Assembly (NCBI GenBank): GCA_964431545.1
Contig: CAYSLC010000201.1
Span: 1 to 9,811 of the forward strand
Reading direction: 5' to 3'
DNA from: CAYSLC01 sp964431545
Lineage (GTDB): Bacteria; Desulfobacterota; Desulfobacteria; Desulfobacterales; JAABSP01
DNA: 9,811 bases
Shown here: positions 1 through 6,578 of the stretch, one piece after another
Position numbering within the stretch: the first letter of the stretch is position 1
Layout of the letters: each line of letters opens with the position of its first letter
Notes under the pieces: generated by a model
Seen by the model: only the letters and a program-made list of their open reading frames with translations
What the model was told of the DNA's origin: nothing
Database searches by the model: none
Made by a program: the position numbers and the translations under genes

Positions 1-39
1 TGCCGCGGTTTTCTCGGGTTCCTTGCCGCCTTCGTTCAT
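1..39 (-). CDS. N-terminal fragment of an unidentified protein (leaves window)
   Basis: Thirteen codons are visible, reading MNEGGKEPEKTAA, and the frame is open to the window edge. The ATG is supported by a strong Shine-Dalgarno site (GAAGGAG at 54-48) eight bases upstream and by a near-consensus promoter about 40 bases upstream. The start is charged and hydrophilic, so it is not a signal peptide or a membrane segment at this point. Too little is present to name a family. The gene is divergent from the M28 peptidase gene. Confidence 0.75.
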   Translation of the reverse strand, partial: MNEGGKEPEKTAA

Positions 40-77
40 GCTGGTTTCTCCTTCATGCCTGATCCAAGTCGACATTC

Positions 78-106
78 ATTATACGGAAATCATCCCCCAA
101 GATCAA
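78..106 (-). promoter_or_regulatory. sigma70-type promoter for the gene leaving at base 1
   Basis: On the minus strand a TTGATC -35 hexamer (106-101) is followed after exactly 17 bases by a perfect TATAAT -10 hexamer (83-78). Transcription would begin near 71, giving a leader of about 30 bases that contains the GAAGGAG ribosome site before the ATG at 39. This is the best promoter match in the window. Confidence 0.75.
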
Positions 107-245
107 AGGCCAAAAAGATCAGGTCAAGTGCCCTCAAAACACGCGGATCCCCGCTTTCCTTCGAACGATCGCGATATCTTCAACCTTTCCGCCTGAACCT
201 ACCCGAGGCACCTGTCTTCCGAATCGGGGGGTTCAACTAGAGTCT

Positions 246-276
246 TCCATTGAGGTGATGATTCCCGTACAATGGA
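246..276. repeat. 7-bp inverted repeat upstream of the M28 peptidase gene
   Basis: TCCATTG (246-252) and CAATGGA (270-276) are perfect inverted arms separated by 17 bases. The right arm overlaps a possible TACAAT -10 box (268-273) for the plus strand. It could be an operator or a hairpin in the leader, or chance. The function is inference only. Confidence 0.3.
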
Positions 277-346
277 GGAAAGGGCCCGATGATCGAGCAG
301 GGGCCCCGGAAACGACGGAGCCAAAAGGGGAAAAGGGGCGAGGCGG

Positions 347-1360
347 ATGGGCTTTGTTCTGATGACAGTCCGGACCATGGCTGGATGGGCGGCGTGTGGA
401 CTGCTCTTGTTCCTGGCATCCCACACAGGGGTCGATGCGGCCGAGACCGCCGGGAAAGGGGGGAGCATGGAGATCGAAAGGACGGCCGAGAGACTCAAAA
501 CCCACCTGACCGCCCTGACGGAGACCATCGGCGAGCGCAGCATCTTCGTCCCGGACAATCTGGCGGCGGCGGCCGACTACATCGAAAGGGTCTACCGGGA
601 ACTCGGCCATCCCGCCACCCGGCAGCCTTACGAATTCCGCGGCATCCCCGTGGCCAACCTGATTTCCGAGGTCCGGCTCTCGGACACCCCCTCCCGGCGT
701 TATCTCCTGGGGGCGCACTACGACTCCGTTGCCGGCACCGTCGGCGCCGACGACAACGCCAGCGCCGTGGCCGTGCAGCTTGAGGTTCTCCGGGCCCTGG
801 CCGCGATGGAGAAGGGGGATCTTCCGGACATCGCGGTGACCTTCGTCTCCTTCACCCTGGAGGAGCCCCCGGCCTTCGACACCGCGGAGATGGGGAGCCG
901 GGTCTACGCCCGGGCGGCCCGGAAGCGGGGCGAGCGGATCGACGGGATGATCTGCCTGGAGATGGTGGGATACACCTGCGGCACGCCCGGCTGCCAGGAA
1001 TACCCGTTTCCCCTGACCCTCCGGGACTACCCCGAGACCGGGAACTTCATCGGCATCGTGGGCAACTGGGCCTCCCGGGGATTCAGCCGGGACCTGTACC
1101 GGGCGTTTCAGAAGAACGCCGATCTGCCGGCCATCCGGCTCACCGTCCCCTTCAACGGCTGGGTCATGCCGCCGGTTCGCCTCAGCGACCACGCCTCCTT
1201 CTGGGACCAAGGGTACAAGGCGGTGATGGTGACCGACACCTCCTTCTACCGAAACCCCCACTACCACCTGGCCGCCGACACCATGGAGACCCTCGACTAC
1301 CGGTTCATGGCCCGCTTGGTGGAGAGCCTGGTGACCTTCTTCCGGTCCGCCGGCCGATGA
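347..1360 (+). CDS. Exported M28-family zinc metallopeptidase
   Basis: A 337-residue protein with an N-terminal hydrophobic signal segment (about residues 12-31, ending near VDAAE), so it is probably released into the periplasm or beyond. No lipobox cysteine is seen. The M28 zinc-aminopeptidase pattern is present in order: GAHYDS with zinc ligand H124, GADDNAS with bridging D135, TLEEPP with catalytic E172 and ligand E173, LEMVGY with ligand E205 (this position is often Asp in the family), and HLAADT with ligand H307 near the C-terminus. It is expected to remove N-terminal residues from peptides or act as a related di-zinc hydrolase. The substrate cannot be read from sequence. The start at 347 follows a weak GGCGAGG site, and a second ATG at 362 (residue 6) would also leave a complete signal peptide. 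The stop abuts the stop of the convergent gene with no spacer. Confidence 0.9.
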   Translation: MGFVLMTVRTMAGWAACGLLLFLASHTGVDAAETAGKGGSMEIERTAERLKTHLTALTETIGERSIFVPDNLAAAADYIERVYRELGHPATRQPYEFRGIPVANLISEVRLSDTPSRRYLLGAHYDSVAGTVGADDNASAVAVQLEVLRALAAMEKGDLPDIAVTFVSFTLEEPPAFDTAEMGSRVYARAARKRGERIDGMICLEMVGYTCGTPGCQEYPFPLTLRDYPETGNFIGIVGNWASRGFSRDLYRAFQKNADLPAIRLTVPFNGWVMPPVRLSDHASFWDQGYKAVMVTDTSFYRNPHYHLAADTMETLDYRFMARLVESLVTFFRSAGR

Positions 1361-2365
1361 TCAGTCGATCTCCCCCCGGCCGTGAAAGGCCCGGGAGGGG
1401 AGTTCGCCGTGCCAGAGGACGTCCGCATGGGGCAATCCCTCGACCGCTTCGGATGTCGGCGGCCGGTAGACCAGACGGAAGGTCTGGGTCCCCTCCAGGG
1501 TTCCAATCTCCACCGGCCCCTCGCCGGCCGTCATGTGCCAGCGGGGGTCGGAGAGATCCACATCCCGGAACCAGCTCTCCCCGGGATCGAGGACGATCAC
1601 CTCCGCCGCGGACCAGTCCGTCTTTCCGGGCCGGGGGCGGGCGGGGCGCCAATCCCGTCTGTTGGCGGCGGTCGGCACCAGAAAGAAGGCGCCGGCGTCC
1701 GGCAGGGCAACGACCGCCAGGGGGTCTGGAGAGACATTTTTCAGCGTCACCCGGAGCACGGCGCTCCGCCGATCCGGGTCCGCCTCCGGGTCGGGCCGCC
1801 GGACCACCGTAAGACCGATCCCCAGGTCGCTCCATCGGTGGCCCTTGAGCACCGCCGTTCCGTCCGGACCTACGGCCACCGACATCTCCAGGGGGATCTG
1901 GACCTCGTTGCGTCCCCCCCGGCGCCGCTCCATCTCGATCCCCTTGCCCTGTTCCACGAAGTAGGTTTCGATGCCGTACTTGATCCGGACGGCCCGGCCG
2001 GCGTTTCTGATCCGCCAGTCGTCCGCCAGCCGCCCCCGGATGAACAGAGGGACATCGGGCTCCGTATCCGTCACGTAGCGGACCCGCCCCAGTCCCCGGG
2101 GGCCCCTTTCCAGCACCGCGTACACCTCCCGCCCCCTGTCGTACGGATCCTCCGTCAATCCACCCCGGAGCCGATCCAGGGGGACGACGGAGATGTCGTA
2201 GGAGAGGCGGACGAAGTCCCCGCGGAAGAGGTCCCGTGGATCGACGGGTGCGGTCCGCAGATAGAGGGTGGCTCCCCGGCGGGTGATCCATTCCCGCTCG
2301 GCCGCCATGGCGGCCAGGACGATGAACTGAAAGAGGACGGCCAGGAGGATGAGGGTCCGCTTCAT
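1361..2365 (-). CDS. GDYxxLxY-family protein with a long C-terminal extension
   Basis: A 334-residue protein. Residues 3-21 form a hydrophobic signal or anchor helix, so the remainder is probably periplasmic. The family hallmark appears as GDFVRLSY at residues 49-56, followed by the conserved YGIETYFVEQGKG stretch at 130-142. Members of this family are usually around 170-190 residues. Here a further 140 or so residues follow (about 195-334), with alternating hydrophobic segments such as AVLRVTLKNVS and TQTFRLVYRPP that suggest a beta-sandwich domain. The function of the family is unknown. The ATG overlaps the stop of the upstream DUF2157 gene as ATGA (2365-2362), indicating translational coupling, and the two families are known to occur together. 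The stop at 1363-1361 directly abuts the stop of the convergent M28 gene, so no intergenic terminator can exist there. Confidence 0.85.
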   Translation of the reverse strand: MKRTLILLAVLFQFIVLAAMAAEREWITRRGATLYLRTAPVDPRDLFRGDFVRLSYDISVVPLDRLRGGLTEDPYDRGREVYAVLERGPRGLGRVRYVTDTEPDVPLFIRGRLADDWRIRNAGRAVRIKYGIETYFVEQGKGIEMERRRGGRNEVQIPLEMSVAVGPDGTAVLKGHRWSDLGIGLTVVRRPDPEADPDRRSAVLRVTLKNVSPDPLAVVALPDAGAFFLVPTAANRRDWRPARPRPGKTDWSAAEVIVLDPGESWFRDVDLSDPRWHMTAGEGPVEIGTLEGTQTFRLVYRPPTSEAVEGLPHADVLWHGELPSRAFHGRGEID

Positions 2366-3654
2366 GATTCCGCCTTCAGGGCACGCCGGCGAGCCTTGGT
2401 GTAGATCCCGCCGATGAGAAACAGAGAGATCCCCACCAGCCCGAAGACCAGGGCCCGCAGGAGCAGGCTGTCGAAGAGGTCCACGTACCGGGTGCCGGCC
2501 AGGAGGGCGAAGAGCAGGCATCCGGCGGCCGTCGTCTTCAGATCCACCGTCCGGCACCCGTCGGCGATCAGGGCCAGGGCGTGCCCAAGGAACAGAAGGT
2601 TGAACAGGGCCGCCCAGGCCCACGGATGCCAGTCTCCGAAAGTGGTCACCCGTGAGACGAGAAGGACCAGCGACACGGGGGGGATCAGGCAATGGAGCAG
2701 GAGGTCCCAGAGATCCACATCGAGACCGGAGAGCAGCCGTCTGAGGAGGAAGGACCAGAGGACCAATGCCAGGGCGGCGGACCCCCAGAAGTAGAGGCGG
2801 TCGGCGGCGCCGGTGAGGGCGAGGTCGGCCACCTCTTCGCCCAGATTCGGAAAGGTCAGCAGGTAGAGCAGCCCCAGGTAGAGAACCGCGCCGTACCCCC
2901 CCATAAGCCTTCCGCCGGCCGGGCGTTGGGCGCCTTCCCCCCCTCGGCCCAGGGCCATGAAGATACAGGCCCAGGAGAAGAGGACCGAAAGGGTGAGCGC
3001 TTCCGCCACCTCCGCCACGGTGAACCCCAGGGCCGCCAGGAATGCGGGCACCACCACCGCCGCCAGAAGAACCGACCGGAGACGCCAGGCCAGAAGCCCG
3101 ATCCCGATGCCGATCACAAAGGGCGCCGCGTGGTTCGGGTTGGAGAACCCGAAGACCTCGGCACCGTTCCAGACCACCAGCAGGATGGCGGCCATGATCC
3201 CCTGGGCCGCCGATGGCAGGGTCCAGGCCAGGGCCAGGGCGCCGATCCCCCAGTAGAGGAAGGCGTTGGGAAAGTGTTCGTCGATGTGGTAGATCTGGGC
3301 CACCAGCCAGATCCCCGAGCCGAAGACCATGGTCCCCAGGACATGGAGGGCCGAGGAGAGAGCGGGGTGGCGGTCGGCCAGGAACAGTCCCCCGCCGTGG
3401 GCCGCGGCCAGTCCCCCGAAAATGACCCCCAGCTTGGCGTACCGGTGGAGGCTGTCCCAGTTGTAGGCGAAAAAGAGGATGATCCCCAGGCCCACCAGGA
3501 CCGCCCCGATGGCCGGGAAGATCATCCCGCCCCAGTCGGTCCCCTCCCGGACCTCGTACCGTTTCCGGATCGCCTTGCCCTGATCCGGGCCGATGATCCC
3601 TTCCTGGATCCAGTGATCGATCTCCCCCTGGAGCCATTTGTGGTGGCGGGTCAA
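2362..3654 (-). CDS. DUF2157 domain polytopic membrane protein
   Basis: A 430-residue protein starting at TTG (3654-3652), chosen because AGGAGG lies at 3664-3659, four bases upstream, and because the family's N-terminal helix (HHKWLQGEIDHWIQEGII) begins right after it. No in-frame ATG, GTG or TTG nearer the domain has a comparable site. The N-terminal soluble helices (about 1-40) precede roughly a dozen hydrophobic segments (first 43-62, last about 399-417), so it is an inner-membrane protein. Family-typical motifs include FFAYNWDSLHRYAKLG (61-76) and AQIYHID (119-125). The C-terminus is basic (KARRRALK). Its biochemical role is unknown; gene pairing with the GDYxxLxY protein suggests a shared envelope function. 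The stop overlaps the start of that gene by 4 nt. A longer frame continues upstream and antisense to the phosphorylase gene, but has no start signal. Confidence 0.85.
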   Translation of the reverse strand: MTRHHKWLQGEIDHWIQEGIIGPDQGKAIRKRYEVREGTDWGGMIFPAIGAVLVGLGIILFFAYNWDSLHRYAKLGVIFGGLAAAHGGGLFLADRHPALSSALHVLGTMVFGSGIWLVAQIYHIDEHFPNAFLYWGIGALALAWTLPSAAQGIMAAILLVVWNGAEVFGFSNPNHAAPFVIGIGIGLLAWRLRSVLLAAVVVPAFLAALGFTVAEVAEALTLSVLFSWACIFMALGRGGEGAQRPAGGRLMGGYGAVLYLGLLYLLTFPNLGEEVADLALTGAADRLYFWGSAALALVLWSFLLRRLLSGLDVDLWDLLLHCLIPPVSLVLLVSRVTTFGDWHPWAWAALFNLLFLGHALALIADGCRTVDLKTTAAGCLLFALLAGTRYVDLFDSLLLRALVFGLVGISLFLIGGIYTKARRRALKAES

Positions 3655-3797
3655 GGAACCTCCTCGGCCGTCGATACCTTCCCGATGGCGATAAAAGCAG
3701 CGGTTTCCCTCCACGATCGGGGCCGGCTTCGGTGTCCGGCGGCGGAAAAGGCGGGCAGGGCGGTGCCGATCCGGTTGTTCTGCTTTTCCGACCTCAT
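3651..3797 (-). CDS. Possible 48-residue leader ORF coupled to the DUF2157 gene
   Basis: An ATG at 3797 is preceded by GGGAGG (GGAGG at 3806-3802) four bases upstream and opens a 48-codon frame that starts MRSEKQNNRIGTALP and ends AEEVP. Its TGA (3653-3651) overlaps the TTG start of the DUF2157 gene as TTGA, the same 4-nt arrangement seen at the next gene junction. It lies downstream of the predicted minus-strand promoter (-10 at 3847-3842), so it would be transcribed. The peptide is basic and serine/arginine-rich in the first half, with no family I recognise. It could be a leader peptide coupling translation of the DUF2157 gene, a real small protein, or a chance frame in untranslated leader RNA. 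Confidence 0.4.
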   Translation of the reverse strand: MRSEKQNNRIGTALPAFSAAGHRSRPRSWRETAAFIAIGKVSTAEEVP

Positions 3798-3835
3798 CTT
3801 TCCTCCCTCGGACGGTTCGGTGCTCCATACGGTTG

Positions 3836-3864
3836 TGGAAACTTATACGACCCTTTGGTAAAAT
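3836..3864 (+). promoter_or_regulatory. Extended -10 promoter for the phosphorylase gene
   Basis: On the plus strand TGGAAA (3836-3841, four of six -35 bases), a 17-base spacer and TAAAAT (3859-3864) are present, with a TG dinucleotide one base before the -10 box (3856-3857), an extended -10 arrangement. Transcription would start near 3871. That is downstream of the GTG at 3865, so it favours the ATG at 3913 as the true phosphorylase start and gives a leader of about 42 bases. Confidence 0.5.
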
Positions 3865-3870
3865 GTGCAA
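3842..3870 (-). promoter_or_regulatory. Promoter for the DUF2157-GDYxxLxY unit
   Basis: On the minus strand TTGCAC (3870-3865), a 17-base spacer and TATAAG (3847-3842, five of six consensus bases) form a sigma70-like promoter. Transcription would begin near 3835, producing about 180 bases of leader before the TTG start, into which the possible 48-codon ORF fits. It overlaps the oppositely directed promoter for the phosphorylase gene. Confidence 0.6.
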
Positions 3871-3912
3871 CCGGAGATCGATAAACGACCACCCGCACCG
3901 GAGGCGAGACCA

Positions 3913-6372
3913 ATGAGCTGTACCCTTTCCCCGACAATCCCCGAATCGGCGTCCGCGCTTGAGGCGGAGATCTGCCGCCACCTGAAGTTCTCCATGGGTC
4001 GGGAGGCGGAGACGGCATCGGTTCACGACCTCTTCTGGGCGGTCTCCCTGACGGTGCGGGATCTTCTCATGGAGCAACGGCTGGAGACGGAGCGCCGGTT
4101 CCGGGAGGCCGGTGTCAAACGGCTCTACTATCTTTCCATGGAATTTCTCCTGGGCCGGTCCCTGGGGAGCAACCTGGCAAATATCGGACGCTACGACCTC
4201 TTCGCCGAAGCGGTCTCCCGCCTGGGACATGATCTGGGCGCGGTCTGCGAGAGCGAACCGGACGCGGCCCTCGGCAACGGAGGGCTGGGGCGGCTGGCCG
4301 CCTGCTTCCTCGACTCCCTGGCCACCCTGGGATACCCCGGCTTCGGGTACGGGATCAACTATGAATTCGGACTGTTCAAACAGCTCTTCGAGAACGGCTA
4401 CCAGAAGGAGATGCCGGACCGGTGGCTGGCCATGGGGACGCCGTGGGAGGTCGGACGTCCGGAGGAGCGATGTCTGGTGCCGGTCTTCGGCAGGATCGAA
4501 CACGCCCGGGACCGGGACGGCCGTTACAACCCCATGTGGATGGATTGGAGCCTGCTGGTGGGCGTTCCCCACGACATGCTCATTCCGGGGTACGGCGGAA
4601 AGACGGTCAACTATCTCCGGCTCTACACGGCCCGGGCCTCCAACGAATTCGATATCGGGATCTTCAACCAGGGGGACTACTACAGGGCGGTGGAGCAGAA
4701 GATCACCTCCGAGCGGGTCTCCAAGATCCTCTACCCATCGGATACCGTCCGGGAAGGGAAGGAGCTGCGGCTGATCCAGGAGTACTTCTTCACCGCGTGC
4801 GCGGTCCGGGATATCGTCAACCGGTACCAGGGGGAACACGAGGGGTTCAACCGGTTCCCGGACAGAGTGGCCGTTCAGCTCAACGACACCCACCCGGCCC
4901 TGGCGGTGGCGGAGTTGATGCGGATCCTGGTGGATGAGAACCTCGTCCCCTGGGACCGGGCCTGGGAGACGACCCGACAGACGCTCTCCTTCACCAACCA
5001 CACCCTGCTCCACGAGGCTCTGGAGCGGTGGCCGGTGGACTTGCTGGAGCACGTCCTCCCGCGCCATCTCCAGATCATCTACGAGATCAACCACCGGTTC
5101 CTCAAGGCCGTCTCGGTGGTCTGGCCCAACGATCTCGACCGGTCCCGGCGGATGTCCATCATCGAGGAGGGGGAGGTCCGTCAGGTCCGAATGGCTCACC
5201 TGGCCATGTGCGGATGCCACTCCATCAACGGCGTGGCCAGGCTCCACACGGAGCTGATCAAGCGGGAACTCGCCGCCGACTTCCACGACCTCTGGCCGGG
5301 AAAATTCAACAACAAGACCAACGGGATCACCCAGCGCCTCTGGCTGCTCAAGGCCAACCCCGGCCTGGCCGGACTCATCACGGAACAGATTGGGGAGGGC
5401 TGGATCACCGACTGCGAACGGCTGGGGGATCTGGAGCCCCTTGCCTCGGATGCCTCCTTCCGGAAACGGTTCCGGCAGGTCAAACGGTCCAACAAGGAGC
5501 GGCTTGCACGCACCATCCGGCAGACCGCCATGGTCCGGCTCGACCCCGACTCCCTGTTCGACATCCATGCCAAGCGGATCCACGAGTACAAGCGGCAGCT
5601 CCTCAACGTGCTGCAGATCATCCACCGGTACCTGGGCATCGTGGAGGACGGGGAAGCGCCGTCCGTCCCCCGGACCTTCGTCTTCGCCGGCAAGGCGGCG
5701 CCCGGATACGGCGTCGCCAAGGGGATCATCAAGCTGATCAACAGCGTGGCCAAGGTGATCAACGCGGACCAACAGGTCGGCGGGGCCCTCAAAGTGGTCT
5801 TCATCCCCGACTACCGGGTCTCCCTGGCGGAGAAGATCATCCCGGCCGCCGACCTGAGCGAGCAGATCTCCACCGCCGGCAAGGAGGCCTCGGGAACCGG
5901 CAACATGAAGTTCGCCCTCAACGGCGCCCTGACCATGGGGACCCTCGACGGGGCGAACATCGAGATCCGGGAGGCGGTGGGCGAGGAGAACGTCTTCCTG
6001 TTCGGCCTCACGGCGGAGGAGATCCGGGAGATTGCCGGCGGGGAGGGCTATGACCCCCGGGGCTGGTTCTACGACGATCACCGGATCCGGCGGGTCCTGG
6101 ACGCCCTCGTCTCGGACCGGTTCTGCCCGGAGGAGCCGGGGCTTTTCCGGTGGATCCACGAATACCTGCTCAATCCCGGGGACATCTATTTCCACCTGGC
6201 CGACCTGGGGGCCTATATCGACGCCCAGGAGGGGGTCGACCGGCTCTACCGGGATCCGGAGGAGTGGTTCCGAAAAGCGATCCTCAACGTGGCCAAGATG
6301 GGACCCTTCTCCAGCGACCGGACCATCCGGGAGTACGCACGGGAGATCTGGCGGATCGAGCCGCAAATTTGA
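3913..6372 (+). CDS. glgP: Glycogen/maltodextrin phosphorylase
   Basis: An 819-residue cytosolic PLP enzyme, close to the usual length of bacterial phosphorylases, that releases glucose-1-phosphate from alpha-1,4-glucans. Family landmarks in order: LSMEFLLGRSL (about 75-85), GNGGLGRLAACFLDSLATLG starting at residue 121, NEFDIGIFNQGDY, QLNDTHPALAVAELMRIL, FNNKTNGITQRLWL (465-478), KRIHEYKRQLLN (554-565), and the phosphorylase signature EASGTGNMKFALN, in which K666 is the lysine that binds PLP. The ATG at 3913 has GGAGG at 3900-3904 with eight bases of spacing. An in-frame GTG at 3865 lacks a ribosome site and would precede the predicted transcript start. The gene is transcribed alone, divergently from the DUF2157 unit. 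Whether glycogen or imported maltodextrin is preferred (glgP versus malP) is not decidable from sequence. The several long antisense frames are by-products of high GC. Confidence 0.97.
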   Translation: MSCTLSPTIPESASALEAEICRHLKFSMGREAETASVHDLFWAVSLTVRDLLMEQRLETERRFREAGVKRLYYLSMEFLLGRSLGSNLANIGRYDLFAEAVSRLGHDLGAVCESEPDAALGNGGLGRLAACFLDSLATLGYPGFGYGINYEFGLFKQLFENGYQKEMPDRWLAMGTPWEVGRPEERCLVPVFGRIEHARDRDGRYNPMWMDWSLLVGVPHDMLIPGYGGKTVNYLRLYTARASNEFDIGIFNQGDYYRAVEQKITSERVSKILYPSDTVREGKELRLIQEYFFTACAVRDIVNRYQGEHEGFNRFPDRVAVQLNDTHPALAVAELMRILVDENLVPWDRAWETTRQTLSFTNHTLLHEALERWPVDLLEHVLPRHLQIIYEINHRFLKAVSVVWPNDLDRSRRMSIIEEGEVRQVRMAHLAMCGCHSINGVARLHTELIKRELAADFHDLWPGKFNNKTNGITQRLWLLKANPGLAGLITEQIGEGWITDCERLGDLEPLASDASFRKRFRQVKRSNKERLARTIRQTAMVRLDPDSLFDIHAKRIHEYKRQLLNVLQIIHRYLGIVEDGEAPSVPRTFVFAGKAAPGYGVAKGIIKLINSVAKVINADQQVGGALKVVFIPDYRVSLAEKIIPAADLSEQISTAGKEASGTGNMKFALNGALTMGTLDGANIEIREAVGEENVFLFGLTAEEIREIAGGEGYDPRGWFYDDHRIRRVLDALVSDRFCPEEPGLFRWIHEYLLNPGDIYFHLADLGAYIDAQEGVDRLYRDPEEWFRKAILNVAKMGPFSSDRTIREYAREIWRIEPQI

Positions 6373-6456
6373 TGCTGTTTCCGCGGGAGTCGGGCGGGAA
6401 AAAGCGAAACGGATGAGGCGGATATGCTTCCATCCATGGCCATCCGATAGAGGCTC

Positions 6457-6506
6457 GTATCGAAAAAGATACCCCTGGTTTTGATCGAAAAGAGAAGAGG
6501 TATCTT
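6457..6506. repeat. Nested inverted repeats in the phosphorylase-nitrilase spacer
   Basis: GTATC (6457-6461) can pair with GATAC (6468-6472) around a six-base loop. The same segment, as AAGATACC (6466-6473), is also a perfect inverted match to GGTATCTT (6499-6506), and two further pairs extend this beyond one mismatch. The two pairings are mutually exclusive. The right arm touches the possible -35 box at 6505. Read on the minus strand, the longer hairpin is followed by a T run, as in a weak terminator. The role is undetermined; the other bases of this 206-base spacer show no gene. Confidence 0.4.
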
Positions 6507-6533
6507 GATTGAATCGGCCGCGTTCGATAGTAT
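6505..6533 (+). promoter_or_regulatory. Possible promoter for the nitrilase-like gene
   Basis: TTGATT (6505-6510), a 17-base spacer and TAGTAT (6528-6533) form a moderate sigma70-like match just upstream of the gene, in an A+T-rich stretch. Transcription would start near 6540, leaving about 39 bases of leader with the AAGGAGG ribosome site. TATTAT at 6531-6536 is an alternative -10 box, but with a 20-base spacer. Confidence 0.4.
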
Positions 6534-6578
6534 TATTGTGAAAATATCGATTTCTTTTTATGCGCCCAAGGAGGTTTT

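Larger units (their letters stand above)
40..346. other. Divergent intergenic region of 307 bases
   Basis: It contains the minus-strand promoter at 78-106 and an inverted repeat at 246-276. I see no convincing gene in the rest. A 61-codon plus-strand frame starting at 55 is basic and proline/serine-rich, has no ribosome site and overlaps the promoter, so I do not call it. A strong plus-strand promoter for the peptidase gene is not evident. The only candidate is TTCCAT (245-250), 17 bases, TACAAT (268-273). Confidence 0.6.

Noticed and set aside
233..1267. 344-codon minus-strand frame opposite the M28 peptidase gene
   Set aside because: The plus-strand protein has all catalytic motifs; the opposite frame is a compositional shadow.
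2692..3861. Long plus-strand open frame opposite the DUF2157 gene
   Set aside because: Low-complexity Gln/Glu/Gly/Pro-rich translation with no ribosome site, mirroring a real membrane protein on the minus strand.
3865..3912. GTG at 3865 as a longer phosphorylase start
   Set aside because: No ribosome site, and it precedes the predicted transcript start; the ATG at 3913 has GGAGG at good spacing and gives the usual length.
3655..6366. Very long minus-strand open frame running antisense through the phosphorylase gene into the DUF2157 gene
   Set aside because: The phosphorylase on the other strand is certain, and the antisense part is proline/glycine/valine-rich sequence typical of GC-rich shadow frames. 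Only the part after the TTG at 3654 is real.
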